A DNA stretch of 64,000 nt from Paenibacillus sp. LS1. Its GTDB lineage: Bacteria; Bacillota; Bacilli; Paenibacillales; Paenibacillaceae. A model generated the notes under the pieces. The model worked only from the letters and a program-made list of their open reading frames with translations. It made no database searches and was not told where the DNA came from. The stretch is taken from positions 248,001 through 312,000 of the forward strand of contig NZ_JAPDOE010000003.1 of the NCBI RefSeq assembly GCF_026013365.1, given 5' to 3'. Shown one piece after another: positions 1-9,187 of this stretch. Within the stretch, counting starts at the first letter, position 1. Each line of letters begins with the position of its first letter. The translations under genes and the position numbers were made by a program.

Positions 1-2
1 AG

Positions 3-809
3 GTGGAGATTCCCATAGCGCCCAAACGCATCGTATACACCGACAACACGGTTGGAGATCTGTTGATTTTCGGGATCAAGCCTGTAGGTGTAGTACAACA
101 AGGCTTGCAATACGCGACGTATAAAGACGAACTGAAAGATGTTGCAGATATCGGCTGGCCGCCAAGTCCCGAGAAGATTGTGGAACTTCAGCCCGATCTG
201 ATTATTACCTCAACTCCAGACCAAAAGCAGAATGAAACCCTCTCCAAGATTGCACCGGTGATCCTGACCAATGAATGGGACCCTATGCCTGTTCGGATCA
301 ATCGTCTGGGTGAATGGCTTGGCAACAAGCAAGTACCCGAAGAATTCCTTGCACGGCATAATGCGGAGATTGTGAAGATGTGGAACGACTTACAGCAAGA
401 CGGCACCATTGTGAAGGACGAGACGGCATCCGTATTCCAATACATGATCGGCCAGAAACGATTAAGTGTGTATACGACCAGTTACCTGCCCGGTTTCGTC
501 TATAACGAAGATGGATTTAAGCCAACCGCAGCGATTCAGAAAATGATTGATAACCCGGATGACTATGGCTATGCCGATATTTCCATTGAACAGCTGCCCG
601 AAATTGCAGGGGACCGGATATTCATTGTGTATTACAGTGACGAAGAACTGAAGGAAGTCGAGAACATGACCAAAGGTCCTGTATGGAACCAACTGCCCGC
701 TATCAAAGCCGGTAAAGTATACTTCGTAAATGGCGGTCTCGGAATATCGACAGATCCACTAGCGAGGGAAGAACTGATCAAACAACTGCCGATCATGCTC
801 AAAAAATAA
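3..809 (+). CDS. Iron-siderophore ABC transporter substrate-binding protein, 5'-truncated by window edge
   Basis: Partial gene: the frame is open to the left edge, and the visible protein starts at PKRIVYTDNTVGDLL, the usual beginning of the mature FhuD/YclQ-type fold, so the signal peptide and lipobox lie outside the window. Features of the class III binding-protein family (PF01497) seen here are the early 'PKRIV', a 'PEKIVELQPDLIITS' segment and a C-terminal 'ikAGKVYFVNGG' strand. The family binds ferric siderophores (or related metal chelates) on the outer membrane face and hands them to an ABC permease. No permease gene is visible; the next gene, 34 bp downstream, is a flavoprotein reductase that could release iron from the imported chelate. 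Ligand specificity cannot be read from the sequence. Confidence 0.85.
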   Translation: MEIPIAPKRIVYTDNTVGDLLIFGIKPVGVVQQGLQYATYKDELKDVADIGWPPSPEKIVELQPDLIITSTPDQKQNETLSKIAPVILTNEWDPMPVRINRLGEWLGNKQVPEEFLARHNAEIVKMWNDLQQDGTIVKDETASVFQYMIGQKRLSVYTTSYLPGFVYNEDGFKPTAAIQKMIDNPDDYGYADISIEQLPEIAGDRIFIVYYSDEELKEVENMTKGPVWNQLPAIKAGKVYFVNGGLGISTDPLAREELIKQLPIMLKK

Positions 810-843
810 AGGGATTGCACCCAACCAATTATGGAGGTAAGCG

Positions 844-1887
844 ATGACAGATTCACTTGAACTGTATGATGTGACCATCATCGGCGGAGGACCCGCCGGG
901 TTGTACACAGCATTTTATAGCGGCATGAGAGAACTGAAGACCAAGGTTATCGAAGCACAGCATGAACTAGGCGGAAGAGTCCTGACGTATCCTGAGAAAA
1001 TGATATGGGATGTCGGGGCTATGCCTCCAATTCGTGGGGAACAGCTCATTGCACAGTTAATTGGACAAGCTCGTACATTCGATCCGACGATTGTTCTCGG
1101 TCAGCGGATTGTCGGCATGGAGCGTCAGGAAGATGGAGCCATTCTACTGACCGCTGATCAAGGCGAGCAACATCTGACCAAGACCGTAATTCTGGCTATT
1201 GGGTACGGAGAGCGCCAGAACGTCAAGCTTGAGATCGAAGGGGCAGATCGCTTCGAAGTAACCAACCTGCACTACACGGTTCAGGAACTGGAACGTTTCC
1301 GCAACCAGCGAGTATTGATCTCAGGTGGAGGTGATTCCGCTGTAGATTGGGCCAATGAGTTACAACCCATTGCCAGTAGCGTAACGATCGTTCATCGACG
1401 TGATCACTTTGGCGGTCTGGAGCGCAGTGTTACGATGATGAAGAACTCCTCCGTTCAAGTTCTTACACCCTATACTATAGAAGCGCTCCACAGCAGTGAT
1501 GGGACACAAATTAATCGTGTCTCACTCGTCCATACCGAGACATCAGAGCGAGATCAGCTGGAGGTCGATGCGGTTATCGTCAATCACGGTATGAAGTGCA
1601 ACTATGGTACCATCCGGGAATGGGGACTGAATCTGGGTGAATGGAACCTGGAGGTGGAAGCAGATATGACGACCAACCTTCCCGGCGTATATGCCGCAGG
1701 TGATTTTGTCTCCTATGATAGTAAAGTTGAATTACTCGCAGGCACCTTCACTAGTGGTATTCTTGCATTGAACAGTGCCAAGCGTTATATACAACCCGAT
1801 GCTTCTCCAATGGCTTATGTCTCCTCACACAATGAGCTGTTCAAAGAGAAAAACAGCGCCTTGGGTGTGGTTGAGGATGAAGTTTAA
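844..1887 (+). CDS. Ferredoxin/flavodoxin-NADP(+) reductase, thioredoxin-reductase-like (YcgT/YumC type)
   Basis: A 347-aa FAD/NAD(P)H flavoprotein. The N-terminal FAD Rossmann motif [13 protein letters not shown] is at about residues 11-23, the NAD(P)H motif [12 protein letters not shown] at about 159-170, and the C-terminal FAD loop GVYAAGDF at about 280. The thioredoxin-reductase CxxC is absent, which places it in the ferredoxin-NADP reductase type 2 group. These enzymes pass electrons from NADPH to ferredoxin or flavodoxin. ATG 844 is preceded by a TGGAGG ribosome site. It lies 34 bp after the siderophore-binding gene and is probably cotranscribed with it; the B. subtilis paralogue YcgT belongs to the Fur regulon, so a role in iron release is plausible. 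A strong terminator follows. The family is clear; the iron link is inference. Confidence 0.85.
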   Translation: MTDSLELYDVTIIGGGPAGLYTAFYSGMRELKTKVIEAQHELGGRVLTYPEKMIWDVGAMPPIRGEQLIAQLIGQARTFDPTIVLGQRIVGMERQEDGAILLTADQGEQHLTKTVILAIGYGERQNVKLEIEGADRFEVTNLHYTVQELERFRNQRVLISGGGDSAVDWANELQPIASSVTIVHRRDHFGGLERSVTMMKNSSVQVLTPYTIEALHSSDGTQINRVSLVHTETSERDQLEVDAVIVNHGMKCNYGTIREWGLNLGEWNLEVEADMTTNLPGVYAAGDFVSYDSKVELLAGTFTSGILALNSAKRYIQPDASPMAYVSSHNELFKEKNSALGVVEDEV

Positions 1888-1917
1888 AACATTTAACACA
1901 TAGAAACAACCTTCTGC

Positions 1918-1975
1918 ACACCAAATAGCGCCACATTCCCATGCTTAACATGCGGAACATGGCGCTATTTGGTGT
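1918..1975. terminator. Bidirectional intrinsic terminator
   Basis: Inverted repeat ACACCAAATAGCGCC / GGCGCTATTTGGTGT lies between the reductase gene (plus) and the xylanase gene (minus), which converge. The stem is GC-rich in its core and has AT-rich flanks. Confidence 0.75.
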
Positions 1976-2026
1976 TATATGATTACGGGATTTACAAGAG
2001 ATGCTCAGACTCGTCAAAACGCAAGC

Positions 2027-2989
2027 TTAAGGATTGTTCGCCAGATAGTTTCTCAGCCATTGCATAGCTGGACGTTCTGTACCGTTGCTATTAACCAGAT
2101 GTGAACCATTTACCCACGTTTGCCCTTGATTGTAGCCCCACAGCGTCACGCCTTTAACGGCAGAATGCTTCCAAAGCACAGGGAATTTTTGTTGGTAACG
2201 CTGCAATTGCGTATTATCATCACCCGTCATATCCAACTCGGATACATAGATTGGTAGCCCCGTAGCTGCGAGTTTGTTCAGGACTGTATTCATCGTATTT
2301 ACGGAGACATTATCCATATTAAAGTGATGCGCTTGAATACCAATGCCATCGACCAGGCCTCTGTTTTTCAAAAGGTTAATGATCTGGATATATTGGTCTG
2401 CTTTAGCCGGATCACCGATAATGCCATATTCATTGATCAGCAATTTGGCGTTCGGGAAAGCTTGTCTTGCCTGCTCGAATGACCAGATTACCCAATCCCA
2501 GCCTGTAGCTCCATCCCCACCAATCGCATTGCGATAAGAAGGCTTGGCATGCAGCGGTTCATTGACGACATCCACAAACGCTGCCTTGGAATACCGTTGT
2601 CCTGCTGCCTTAATCCATTGTACTACTTCGGCTTTCTGATCTGCGGCTGAAAGATTGTTAATCCAATTTGGCTGCTGGCTCCCCCATACGAGGGTATGAA
2701 ACTTGAACGGAAATCCGTTGTTGTTAGCATAGTTGTAAGCCATATCTGCCTGAGACCAGTTCATCACATTTCGCGTGCCTTCCACAGCATCCCACTTGGT
2801 TGAATTCTCCGGGGTCACCTGATTCCAGTAAGGACTGAAATTAGAGGGTACACTACTTGCGATGATGTTCCCCAGGAATTTGCTACCTTTCGCTAAACCC
2901 GCACTCACACTACCAACCGCAACAGAAGCAGCGAGAATCCCTACCAATGCCAATGAGCCGACTGTCTTGAACCATTTGGACTTGATCAA
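2027..2989 (-). CDS. Secreted endo-1,4-beta-xylanase, glycoside hydrolase family 10
   Basis: A 320-aa protein with a Sec signal peptide (KSKWFKTVGSLALVGILAASVAVG, residues 3-26) followed by one GH10 (beta/alpha)8 barrel. The catalytic acid/base is the Glu in DVVNEPLHAK (about 143) and the nucleophile is the Glu in IYVSELDMTG (about 251). TLVWGSQQPNW and TLWGYNQGQTW are typical GH10 substrate-cleft segments. It cleaves internal xylosidic bonds of xylan outside the cell. There are no carbohydrate-binding or SLH modules, so it is probably freely secreted. The start codon is TTG, 7 bp after an AAGGAGG ribosome site; no ATG or GTG fits as well. A cre-like operator about 30 bp upstream indicates catabolite repression. 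Confidence 0.93.
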   Translation of the reverse strand: MIKSKWFKTVGSLALVGILAASVAVGSVSAGLAKGSKFLGNIIASSVPSNFSPYWNQVTPENSTKWDAVEGTRNVMNWSQADMAYNYANNNGFPFKFHTLVWGSQQPNWINNLSAADQKAEVVQWIKAAGQRYSKAAFVDVVNEPLHAKPSYRNAIGGDGATGWDWVIWSFEQARQAFPNAKLLINEYGIIGDPAKADQYIQIINLLKNRGLVDGIGIQAHHFNMDNVSVNTMNTVLNKLAATGLPIYVSELDMTGDDNTQLQRYQQKFPVLWKHSAVKGVTLWGYNQGQTWVNGSHLVNSNGTERPAMQWLRNYLANNP

Positions 2990-3018
2990 TGTATGTCCTC
3001 CTTCGTTTCAAATAGTTT

Positions 3019-3032
3019 GTTAAGCGCTTACA
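3019..3032 (-). promoter_or_regulatory. cre-like operator upstream of xylanase
   Basis: GTTAAGCGCTTACA matches the ideal palindromic cre TGTAAGCGCTTACA at 12 of 14 positions. It lies just downstream of a possible minus-strand -10 (TAAAAT, 3039-3044), where CcpA binding would block initiation. A LacI-family xylan regulator is an alternative binder. Confidence 0.6.
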
Positions 3033-3181
3033 ATTACCATTTTAATGGATAATTATGGTTTTAGAAACCTGACAAATTATAGTATTTTATATCAATAATA
3101 GAGACAGATATTATATTTCCATCCATTTATCTGCTCAAATCCTACATGATTGTTACATTGGAGTTTACATTCCCCAAATGT

Positions 3182-3225
3182 TTATCTAGTATGAATTGAT
3201 ACATATCTTTACATACACTAGATAA
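3182..3225 (+). promoter_or_regulatory. Inverted repeat in the 5'-nucleotidase leader
   Basis: Perfect 9-bp arms TTATCTAGT and ACTAGATAA are separated by 26 bp and end 16 bp before the start codon of the 5'-nucleotidase gene. Upstream, TTACAT recurs at 3153, 3165 and 3209, spaced 12 and 44 bp, resembling the roughly 11-bp-phased boxes of PhoP-type regulators. The function is inferred from spacing only. Confidence 0.35.
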
Positions 3226-3241
3226 CAAGGGAGATTACAAC

Positions 3242-5530
3242 ATGCGTAAAATTTCAACGAAACGTTTCGCCGGATGGCCTTTATCGTTCCTCTTATGTGC
3301 CTCCATTTTGTTCGCCCCTTTTGCTTCTACTCCGGTTCAAGCTGCTGAGGCAGACAAGGAAACCAAGATCACGTTGCTGGGTACATCGGATATTCATGGT
3401 CGATTCATGCCGTGGGACTATGCTCTGGACGGCCCAAACCCAACCGGAAGCATGACACAGCTATACACCATTGTGAAAAAAGTGCGTGCGGAGAATCCCA
3501 ACACGATCCTGCTGGATGCAGGAGATATGATTCAGGATAACTCGGCTGAGTTGTTCAATGATCAACCTCAATCTCCCATGATGGTTGCAATGAACGAAAT
3601 GAAATATGACGCATGGGTTATGGGTAACCATGAGTTTAACTTTGGACTGGACGTACTGGAGAAGATCTCCTCCCAATTCAATGGACAGCCTCTCGTGGGT
3701 AACATTTTCAAAGAAAACGGCGACCGCTACATGCCTGCCTATACGATTATTGAGAAAGACGGCATCAAAGTCGGTGTTATTGGAATGAACACACCTATGA
3801 TTACCGAGTTCGAGAAAGGTACGGATCACCTGGACGGCATCATCGTCAAAGATCCTGTGGAAGAGACCAAGAAGGCCATTGCTGAGCTGAAAGGCAAAGT
3901 CGATGTCATGGTTGGACTCATGCATATGGGATTGGACAACGAGAACGGTAATCCGGGAACCGGAGTGACGGATATCGCCAATGCCAACCCGGAGCTGGCT
4001 GCCATTTTTGCCGGACACATGCATACTTTGATTGAATCCCAAACGGTTAACGGCGTACTGATCTCCGAACCGAATAAATATGGCTCACATATTTCACGAA
4101 TCGATCTGACATTTGAAAAAGACGGCGACAAAGTCGTGCTGAAAAGCACGGAAGCTCAAGCACTCGCTGTAAAAGCAGCAGACGGAACGTATGAAGTCTC
4201 CGATCCTGCGCTGGAAGAGACATTACACCCGTTCCACGAGTTCGCTCGTGCCGATGCCAACATCGAAGTAGCTGAACTGAAAGGAACAAACCTGGTGCCT
4301 GCCGATGAGATTAAGGGTATTCCTGCGGTGCAGATCCAGGAAACACCTTTGTCTGACTTTTTCACCGAAGTCATGCTTCATTACAGTGATGCCGACGTGG
4401 TCGCGCACCAGATTGATAACGACAAGGCCAAGCTGGATGTAGGCCCGATCAAGAAAAAGGATATTGCGTTCAACTACCAATATACCTTCGGTGAAGTAAC
4501 CGTGTATGAAGTGACCGGACGCGATCTGATGGATTATATGGAGTGGTCTGCGGGGTACTTCAACTCCACACGCCCGGGTGATGTGACCATCAGTTTTGAT
4601 ACGAAACGACGTGCTTCCAAATACAGCACTGATGATTTCTTCGGTGGCGTGACGTATGAGATTGACCTGACCAAGCCATACGGCAGTCGTATTACAAATC
4701 TCAAGTACAGCAATGGGTCAGTGGTCAAAGAAGACGATACGCTGAAGCTCGGTATGAACGCTTACCGGATGGAAGCCCTGATTGCCAAAGGCGGCGCCAT
4801 GGAAGGTCGTAAGTTCAAGCAACTATGGTCCTCCAAGGATGCCTCGGCATTTGGTGAGATTCAAGGTACGATTCGCAACCTGTCCATCGCCTATCTGAAA
4901 GATGTCATGAAGGGTGTCTACGAACCGAAGATTCAGCACAACTGGAAAATCACCGGCGTAGACCTGACTGCACCGGAGCGTGCAGATGTAGTGGAGTTAA
5001 TTAACGATGGCATCATGTCTGTGCCAACAACAGAAGATGGCAAGTACACCAACATTGCCTCCATTAACATTTTGGATGCGGTGACTCAGGAAGAGATTGA
5101 TACGCTATCTGCCAAAGCAGGTGTGAATGTAGCACAATTCGCAGGCGTGAAAACCAAGGGAGCGTTCTATCAACAGCTGAACAAAGCTCGCAAAGCAGTA
5201 GGCAGTGGTGAGGAAGAAACTACACCTGAGAAGCCTACGACACCAACAGTACCAAAACCAGCACCGACTCCAGGCACATCGAAACCTGGTAAACCATCAA
5301 CACCAAGCACGGGTAAACCAGGAACTGTCACCAAAGGCAAACAAGCCAAGGTTACTGCGACTTACCTGAACGTACGCGCTGGCGCTTCATCCAAAGCCAA
5401 AGTTGTTGCTGCGGTACCAAAAGGCACCGTACTTGAGGTAATCAGTACAGACAAGTATGGTTGGGTAAAAGTGAAGCTGGATGGACGTGTAGCATTCGTA
5501 TACGGGAAATATGTGAGTATTTTGAAATAG
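3242..5530 (+). CDS. Secreted bifunctional 2',3'-cyclic-nucleotide phosphodiesterase/5'-nucleotidase with C-terminal SH3b domain
   Basis: A 762-aa protein. The signal peptide ends near TPVQAAEA (residue 35). The calcineurin-like metallophosphatase domain shows all metal-binding blocks: GTSDIHGRF (about 48), DAGDMIQD (about 95), GNHEF (about 126), GLMHMG (about 227) and GHMHT (about 257). The 5'-nucleotidase C-terminal domain (about 355-560) follows. A Pro/Thr/Lys linker (about 660-700) leads to a bacterial SH3 domain (about 702-762, TYLNVRAGASSKAKVV), which probably holds the enzyme at the cell wall. It releases phosphate and nucleosides from extracellular nucleotides, like UshA or the YfkN domains. 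ATG follows an AAGGGAG ribosome site. Repeated TTACAT boxes upstream fit phosphate control, but this is not proven. Confidence 0.9.
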   Translation: MRKISTKRFAGWPLSFLLCASILFAPFASTPVQAAEADKETKITLLGTSDIHGRFMPWDYALDGPNPTGSMTQLYTIVKKVRAENPNTILLDAGDMIQDNSAELFNDQPQSPMMVAMNEMKYDAWVMGNHEFNFGLDVLEKISSQFNGQPLVGNIFKENGDRYMPAYTIIEKDGIKVGVIGMNTPMITEFEKGTDHLDGIIVKDPVEETKKAIAELKGKVDVMVGLMHMGLDNENGNPGTGVTDIANANPELAAIFAGHMHTLIESQTVNGVLISEPNKYGSHISRIDLTFEKDGDKVVLKSTEAQALAVKAADGTYEVSDPALEETLHPFHEFARADANIEVAELKGTNLVPADEIKGIPAVQIQETPLSDFFTEVMLHYSDADVVAHQIDNDKAKLDVGPIKKKDIAFNYQYTFGEVTVYEVTGRDLMDYMEWSAGYFNSTRPGDVTISFDTKRRASKYSTDDFFGGVTYEIDLTKPYGSRITNLKYSNGSVVKEDDTLKLGMNAYRMEALIAKGGAMEGRKFKQLWSSKDASAFGEIQGTIRNLSIAYLKDVMKGVYEPKIQHNWKITGVDLTAPERADVVELINDGIMSVPTTEDGKYTNIASINILDAVTQEEIDTLSAKAGVNVAQFAGVKTKGAFYQQLNKARKAVGSGEEETTPEKPTTPTVPKPAPTPGTSKPGKPSTPSTGKPGTVTKGKQAKVTATYLNVRAGASSKAKVVAAVPKGTVLEVISTDKYGWVKVKLDGRVAFVYGKYVSILK

Positions 5531-5566
5531 GTACAATCGTTACGTACTAAGCTTCATGAAAAAGAA

Positions 5567-5610
5567 AAAGGGCGATACTCCCATGGAACTCATGGTCGGG
5601 ATCGCCCTTT
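5567..5610. terminator. Intrinsic terminator
   Basis: AAAGGGCGAT / ATCGCCCTTT stem with an internal CCATG...CATGG helix, flanked by A-rich and T-rich runs. It lies between the convergent 5'-nucleotidase and lipoprotein genes and serves both strands. Confidence 0.8.
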
Positions 5611-5674
5611 GTTATATTAAACGAATGGTTATGCGTATGGCCCTTCCTCTACTGCTCTAGGGGAATGAAGTCAT

Positions 5675-6364
5675 TTAGCCTTGTGGCAGGTTCTTAATTT
5701 TATCCATAAAAGCGTCCAGCTGTATGCCATTCGTTTGTTCCGTAAAATCGCGCAATTCCTCTGATTCCCCCTCGTAGGCAGCAAGTACATAGTCACCATC
5801 AACAATATAATACGTACCGTAGCGAGTGAACGAATATCCTCCCAACTGTTCCTCGGCCGTCCCCTTTTTGACTACAGCGATAATCTTCATACCTGGTTTA
5901 AGTTCAGGCTCCACACCTGCGAAGTCAGCGTTGTAAAATAAAAAAGTGTCCTCAGCTACATCATCCCCTGTTACCACTTCATGTACCTTCACCCCATAGG
6001 AGATAAATTCAGGTTGGTAGGGTGTCATTCCATTCGCCCTGTCCTTATCAGCCATCTTTCGTTCAGGCGTGCCCGGTTCAGTCCTCAGCTCCACTCGAAA
6101 ACTCGGCAACACCTTCACGACTTCCGCCTCAACGACCCCATCCCCAAACGCCATGATTTCATTGAAGCTCACTTCCCTCATATTAATCGTCGCGGGGACG
6201 CCAGTGGATAGTGGATATTGCTCGCGGAGTTCATTCATTCGATCAGAGGATAACTTGCTGCCTGCGGCATTAAACGACTCGGAAAAAGGGGACGAGCACC
6301 CGGTTAGACTCACCATAGTCAGTACGATACTTAACAACCAACATGTCATCTTGACTCGCGGCAT
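5675..6364 (-). CDS. Putative lipoprotein of unknown function
   Basis: A 229-aa protein with a lipoprotein signal: a hydrophobic stretch from residue 7, then lipobox SLTGC with the lipidated Cys at 22. The mature part is about 205 residues and predicted soluble, with alternating beta-rich segments (VVEAEVVKVLPSFRVELR; ISYGVKVHEVVTG; MKIIAVVKKG; YGTYYIVDGDYVLAAY). That pattern resembles an OB-fold-like domain found in small uncharacterised Bacillales lipoproteins. The start ATG has an AAGGGGGAT ribosome site. A hairpin with a U-rich tail lies 34 bp before the start and may attenuate transcription. I do not recognise a named family. Confidence 0.7.
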   Translation of the reverse strand: MPRVKMTCWLLSIVLTMVSLTGCSSPFSESFNAAGSKLSSDRMNELREQYPLSTGVPATINMREVSFNEIMAFGDGVVEAEVVKVLPSFRVELRTEPGTPERKMADKDRANGMTPYQPEFISYGVKVHEVVTGDDVAEDTFLFYNADFAGVEPELKPGMKIIAVVKKGTAEEQLGGYSFTRYGTYYIVDGDYVLAAYEGESEELRDFTEQTNGIQLDAFMDKIKNLPQG

Positions 6365-6397
6365 ACCTTATCCCCCTTTTCCTGATAAAAAATAAAA

Positions 6398-6417
6398 CAC
6401 AGACATCCATGTCTGTG
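6398..6417 (-). terminator. Hairpin with U-tract in the lipoprotein leader (possible attenuator)
   Basis: Perfect 9-bp arms CACAGACAT / ATGTCTGTG with a 2-nt loop. Read on the minus strand the stem is followed by TTTTATTTTTTA. It looks like an intrinsic terminator placed before, not after, the lipoprotein gene. Confidence 0.5.
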
Positions 6418-6464
6418 CAGTCCATTAAAATTCAGTTGTACTTACTCCGGCTGGGTAATGCGTA

Positions 6465-6488
6465 GTACATAAATGTACCACTATTATA
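6465..6488 (-). promoter_or_regulatory. Candidate lipoprotein promoter with palindrome
   Basis: A minus-strand TATAAT lies at 6483-6488, and GTACAT-AA-ATGTAC at 6465-6478 sits just downstream, around the expected transcription start. No good -35 was found. The palindrome could be a repressor site. Confidence 0.35.
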
Positions 6489-6619
6489 AAAATTCTTTCA
6501 TGGCTAGCGACATACGTGTAATAAACCATTGATTATCCTATAGCTTTTTCTTGCGGATACCCATATGCTACCATATCTCATTTTCCAGTTCCAGCCTGAA
6601 TGGGGTAGGCGATACATTT

Positions 6620-6635
6620 CGTTTCACGTGGAACG
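6620..6635. promoter_or_regulatory. parS: parS-like ParB/Spo0J binding site
   Basis: CGTTTCACGTGGAACG matches the bacterial parS core TGTTNCACGTGNAACA at every position except the two outermost bases. It lies in the non-coding gap upstream of the RNA helicase gene. Confirmation needs ParB binding data or a genome-wide scan. Confidence 0.45.
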
Positions 6636-6776
6636 CTTTGATACACTTACGAAAACAATTTATACACTCGAAGCATTTACTCCGTTAGCCTGCCTTCATA
6701 TAGAGTATAATGAAGAGGTATACGATAAATGTACGGTGCAATAATTGTACAAAAACTAACGCAAAAGAGGTAAACG

Positions 6777-8222
6777 ATGAGCGAGCAACAATTTAAAGAT
6801 TATGGACTTGGTGATGAGATCGTAAAAGCACTGGACAGTCTGGGCTATGAGACACCAACCGAGGTTCAAACTAAAGTTATTCCTGTAGCACTGGAGAATC
6901 AGGATCTTGTGGTCAAATCACAGACAGGTAGTGGTAAAACAGCTGCCTACGGCATTCCGCTCTGCGAGCTGGTGGATTGGAATGAGAATAAGCCACAGGC
7001 TCTGATTCTTACACCAACCCGGGAACTGGCTTTGCAGGTTAACGAAGATATTACGAATATCGGCCGCTTTAAGCGTATTAAAGCAACCGCACTATATGGA
7101 CAGTCCCCTTTTCATATCCAAAAAGCCGAGTTAAAACAAAGAACCCATGTGGCTGTTGGTACGCCAGGTCGGGTACTGGATCATATCGAACGTGGCACGC
7201 TGCCACTGGAACGGATCGCCTATCTCGTTATTGACGAGGCGGATGAGATGCTGAATATGGGCTTTATCGAGACGGTACAAGCGATCATTCAGAAACTGCC
7301 GCAGGAGCGAGTAACGATGTTGTTCTCTGCTACCTTCCCTGAAGATGTAGCCAAGCTGTCACGCAAATACATGAACAAACCGGTAGAGATCGAGATCAAG
7401 GCAAGTGGACTGACAACAGCCACGATTGAACATGCTGTGATTAACGTACCAGAGGTGAACAAAACCGCGCTGCTTCAGGACTTGTTCATTGTGGAAAATC
7501 CAGATAGCTGCATTGTGTTCTGCCGTACGCAGGAGAATGTGGACAAACTGTTCCGGGTCATGGCTGACCTTGACTACCCAGCAGATCGTATCCATGGTGG
7601 TATGGAGCAGGATGAGCGGATCGAAGTGATGAACGCATTCCGACGGGGACAATTCCGTTATCTGATCGCGACGGATGTAGCTGCACGTGGTATTGATATC
7701 ACGAATATTACTCATGTCATCAACTACGATATTCCTTTGGAAAAAGAGGGATATGTTCACCGCACAGGCCGTACGGGTCGCGCAGGCAAAACAGGTAAAG
7801 CCATTACGTTGATTACACCGAAAGATGGCCGACGTCTGGCGGAGATTGAATCCTATATCGGATTCCAAATCCCTGTCGTGAAAGCACCTTCCGAAGATGC
7901 TGTAGATCGCCGCAGAGAAGATTTTGAGAAGCGATTGAAGATTGTGCCTGAACGCAAAAAGGACAAGCGTGAACAGTTGAACCAACAGATCATGAAGCTG
8001 AACTTCAACGGTGGCAAGAAGAAGAAACTTCGTGCTGTTGACTTTGTAGGTACCATCGCCAAGCTCGAAGGGGTAACCGCAGACGACATCGGGATTATTA
8101 CGATTCTGGATAATGTGACGGATGTGGAGATCCTGAACGGCAAAGGCCCACTCGTAGTAGAGCTTATGCAGAATACAACGATCAAAAAGATGCAGCTCAA
8201 GGTTCGTAAAGGCCATAAATAG
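6777..8222 (+). CDS. dbpA: DEAD-box ATP-dependent RNA helicase, DbpA/YxiN family
   Basis: A 481-aa protein. Helicase motifs in order: Q-motif region GYETPTEVQ (about 24), Walker A SQTGSGKT (about 48), PTRELA (about 80), TPGR (about 127), DEAD (about 152), SAT (about 183), ARGID (about 303) and HRTGRTGR (about 327). Past residue 400 there is a basic linker and a small RNA-recognition-like domain ([40 protein letters not shown]). That domain is characteristic of DbpA/YxiN, which binds hairpin 92 of 23S rRNA and helps 50S ribosome assembly. Length matches YxiN closely. The ATG follows an AAGAGGT ribosome site. A TATAAT at 6706-6711 may be its -10. Confidence 0.92.
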   Translation: MSEQQFKDYGLGDEIVKALDSLGYETPTEVQTKVIPVALENQDLVVKSQTGSGKTAAYGIPLCELVDWNENKPQALILTPTRELALQVNEDITNIGRFKRIKATALYGQSPFHIQKAELKQRTHVAVGTPGRVLDHIERGTLPLERIAYLVIDEADEMLNMGFIETVQAIIQKLPQERVTMLFSATFPEDVAKLSRKYMNKPVEIEIKASGLTTATIEHAVINVPEVNKTALLQDLFIVENPDSCIVFCRTQENVDKLFRVMADLDYPADRIHGGMEQDERIEVMNAFRRGQFRYLIATDVAARGIDITNITHVINYDIPLEKEGYVHRTGRTGRAGKTGKAITLITPKDGRRLAEIESYIGFQIPVVKAPSEDAVDRRREDFEKRLKIVPERKKDKREQLNQQIMKLNFNGGKKKKLRAVDFVGTIAKLEGVTADDIGIITILDNVTDVEILNGKGPLVVELMQNTTIKKMQLKVRKGHK

Positions 8223-8309
8223 ATTGAGAACTTGCGTAGAATCATAGGGATAAATTGGATTTAATTTCCTATATCTATCGCTATGCCCTCATATACGCTT
8301 TAAAAAAAG

Positions 8310-8352
8310 ACAAGCAGACCTGACAACATGATGTTATGACAGGTCTGCTTGT
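8310..8352. terminator. Intrinsic terminator after dbpA
   Basis: Perfect 13-bp stem ACAAGCAGACCTG / CAGGTCTGCTTGT. The A7 run before it makes it strongest on the minus strand, so it probably ends the small gene at 8488-8727 as well as dbpA. Confidence 0.8.
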
Positions 8353-8487
8353 TAGGCATGCCAACATCGCCCCTCTCTTCATTCCGCCTTCCTCTCGAAC
8401 CCGTTTGTTTATCTTCTATCTCCAGAGAATATCCATTGCGTTCCACGTAGGTCTTAACACCAAATCTCCACCTGTCTGCTATGAGGG

Positions 8488-8727
8488 TTATCCTACACCA
8501 TCACTTTCTAACAAGGAGTAAAAATTATCGCGGTCTTCATCATCGAATTTGCCAAGCGCCCGTACCTTAATAAATTCATGTCCACCAAACATGTCGATTT
8601 CCTCGCCGCAATTATTGTAGAGTGCGATCATATGTCCATCCCGATTCAGCTCCATATACCCGTAACAAGTTGCCTCTGGCGCTTCGCCGTTTAAGAGTAA
8701 AAATCTGATTTTATCCACGCTGTTCAT
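8488..8727 (-). CDS. Small hypothetical protein
   Basis: A 79-aa acidic soluble protein with no signal peptide or membrane segment. It contains a CYGYMELNRDGHMIALYNNCG segment that reads like two beta strands, and a C-terminal acidic helix (DDEDRDNFYSLL). An AAAGGAGA ribosome site lies about 8 bp before the ATG, and a terminator lies downstream at 8310-8352, so it looks like a real monocistronic gene. I do not recognise the family. Confidence 0.6.
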   Translation of the reverse strand: MNSVDKIRFLLLNGEAPEATCYGYMELNRDGHMIALYNNCGEEIDMFGGHEFIKVRALGKFDDEDRDNFYSLLESDGVG

Positions 8728-9187
8728 GCAGATCTCCTTTCCTTATTTCTTATTAATGTTAAGAATATTTTACGTAACACCAGATGAATTGGAAAAAGCG
8801 ATTTCACCCTGCATACCGGGATATACATTTCTATTTAGCAAGCATGAGGGGGGAACACTCGCTAAATCGTTCATTCTCACATTATCTCTTGACGTGATGC
8901 GATTTTGGGATTATTATAACGTGCCGGTTTATCAACAAGATAAATCAAATAAAAGGCTGACTTTTCGAGTGTGTTGGCACCGAATCATCAGCCTGTTGTG
9001 CAGATCATGAAAGATAAAGAATAATTTTATGTTATTGGTGATAAGAAATGGATGACTATAACAACGATAAAGTATGACATGATGCTAGACTAAGATCTCC
9101 GAGTAGGAGAGCTTGTTCGTTTCACCTTCGAGATGGTACTAGTGGCTGTACCACAAGTAAAAGCATTTTCTATAAAGACTGGGGTTT
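8728..9187. other. Non-coding gap of about 460 bp
   Basis: AT-rich sequence between the small unknown gene and the DKNYY gene, which are both on the minus strand. There is an imperfect inverted repeat around AGGCTGA (8955) and TCAGCCT (8990) that could terminate the DKNYY transcript. Nothing else is supported. Confidence 0.4.

Noticed and set aside
7359..8216. 285-aa frame opposite dbpA
   Set aside because: Antisense shadow of a conserved helicase; no ribosome site.
8726..9010. 94-aa plus-strand frame
   Set aside because: No ribosome site, start overlaps the start of the opposite-strand small gene, and the peptide has no recognisable features.
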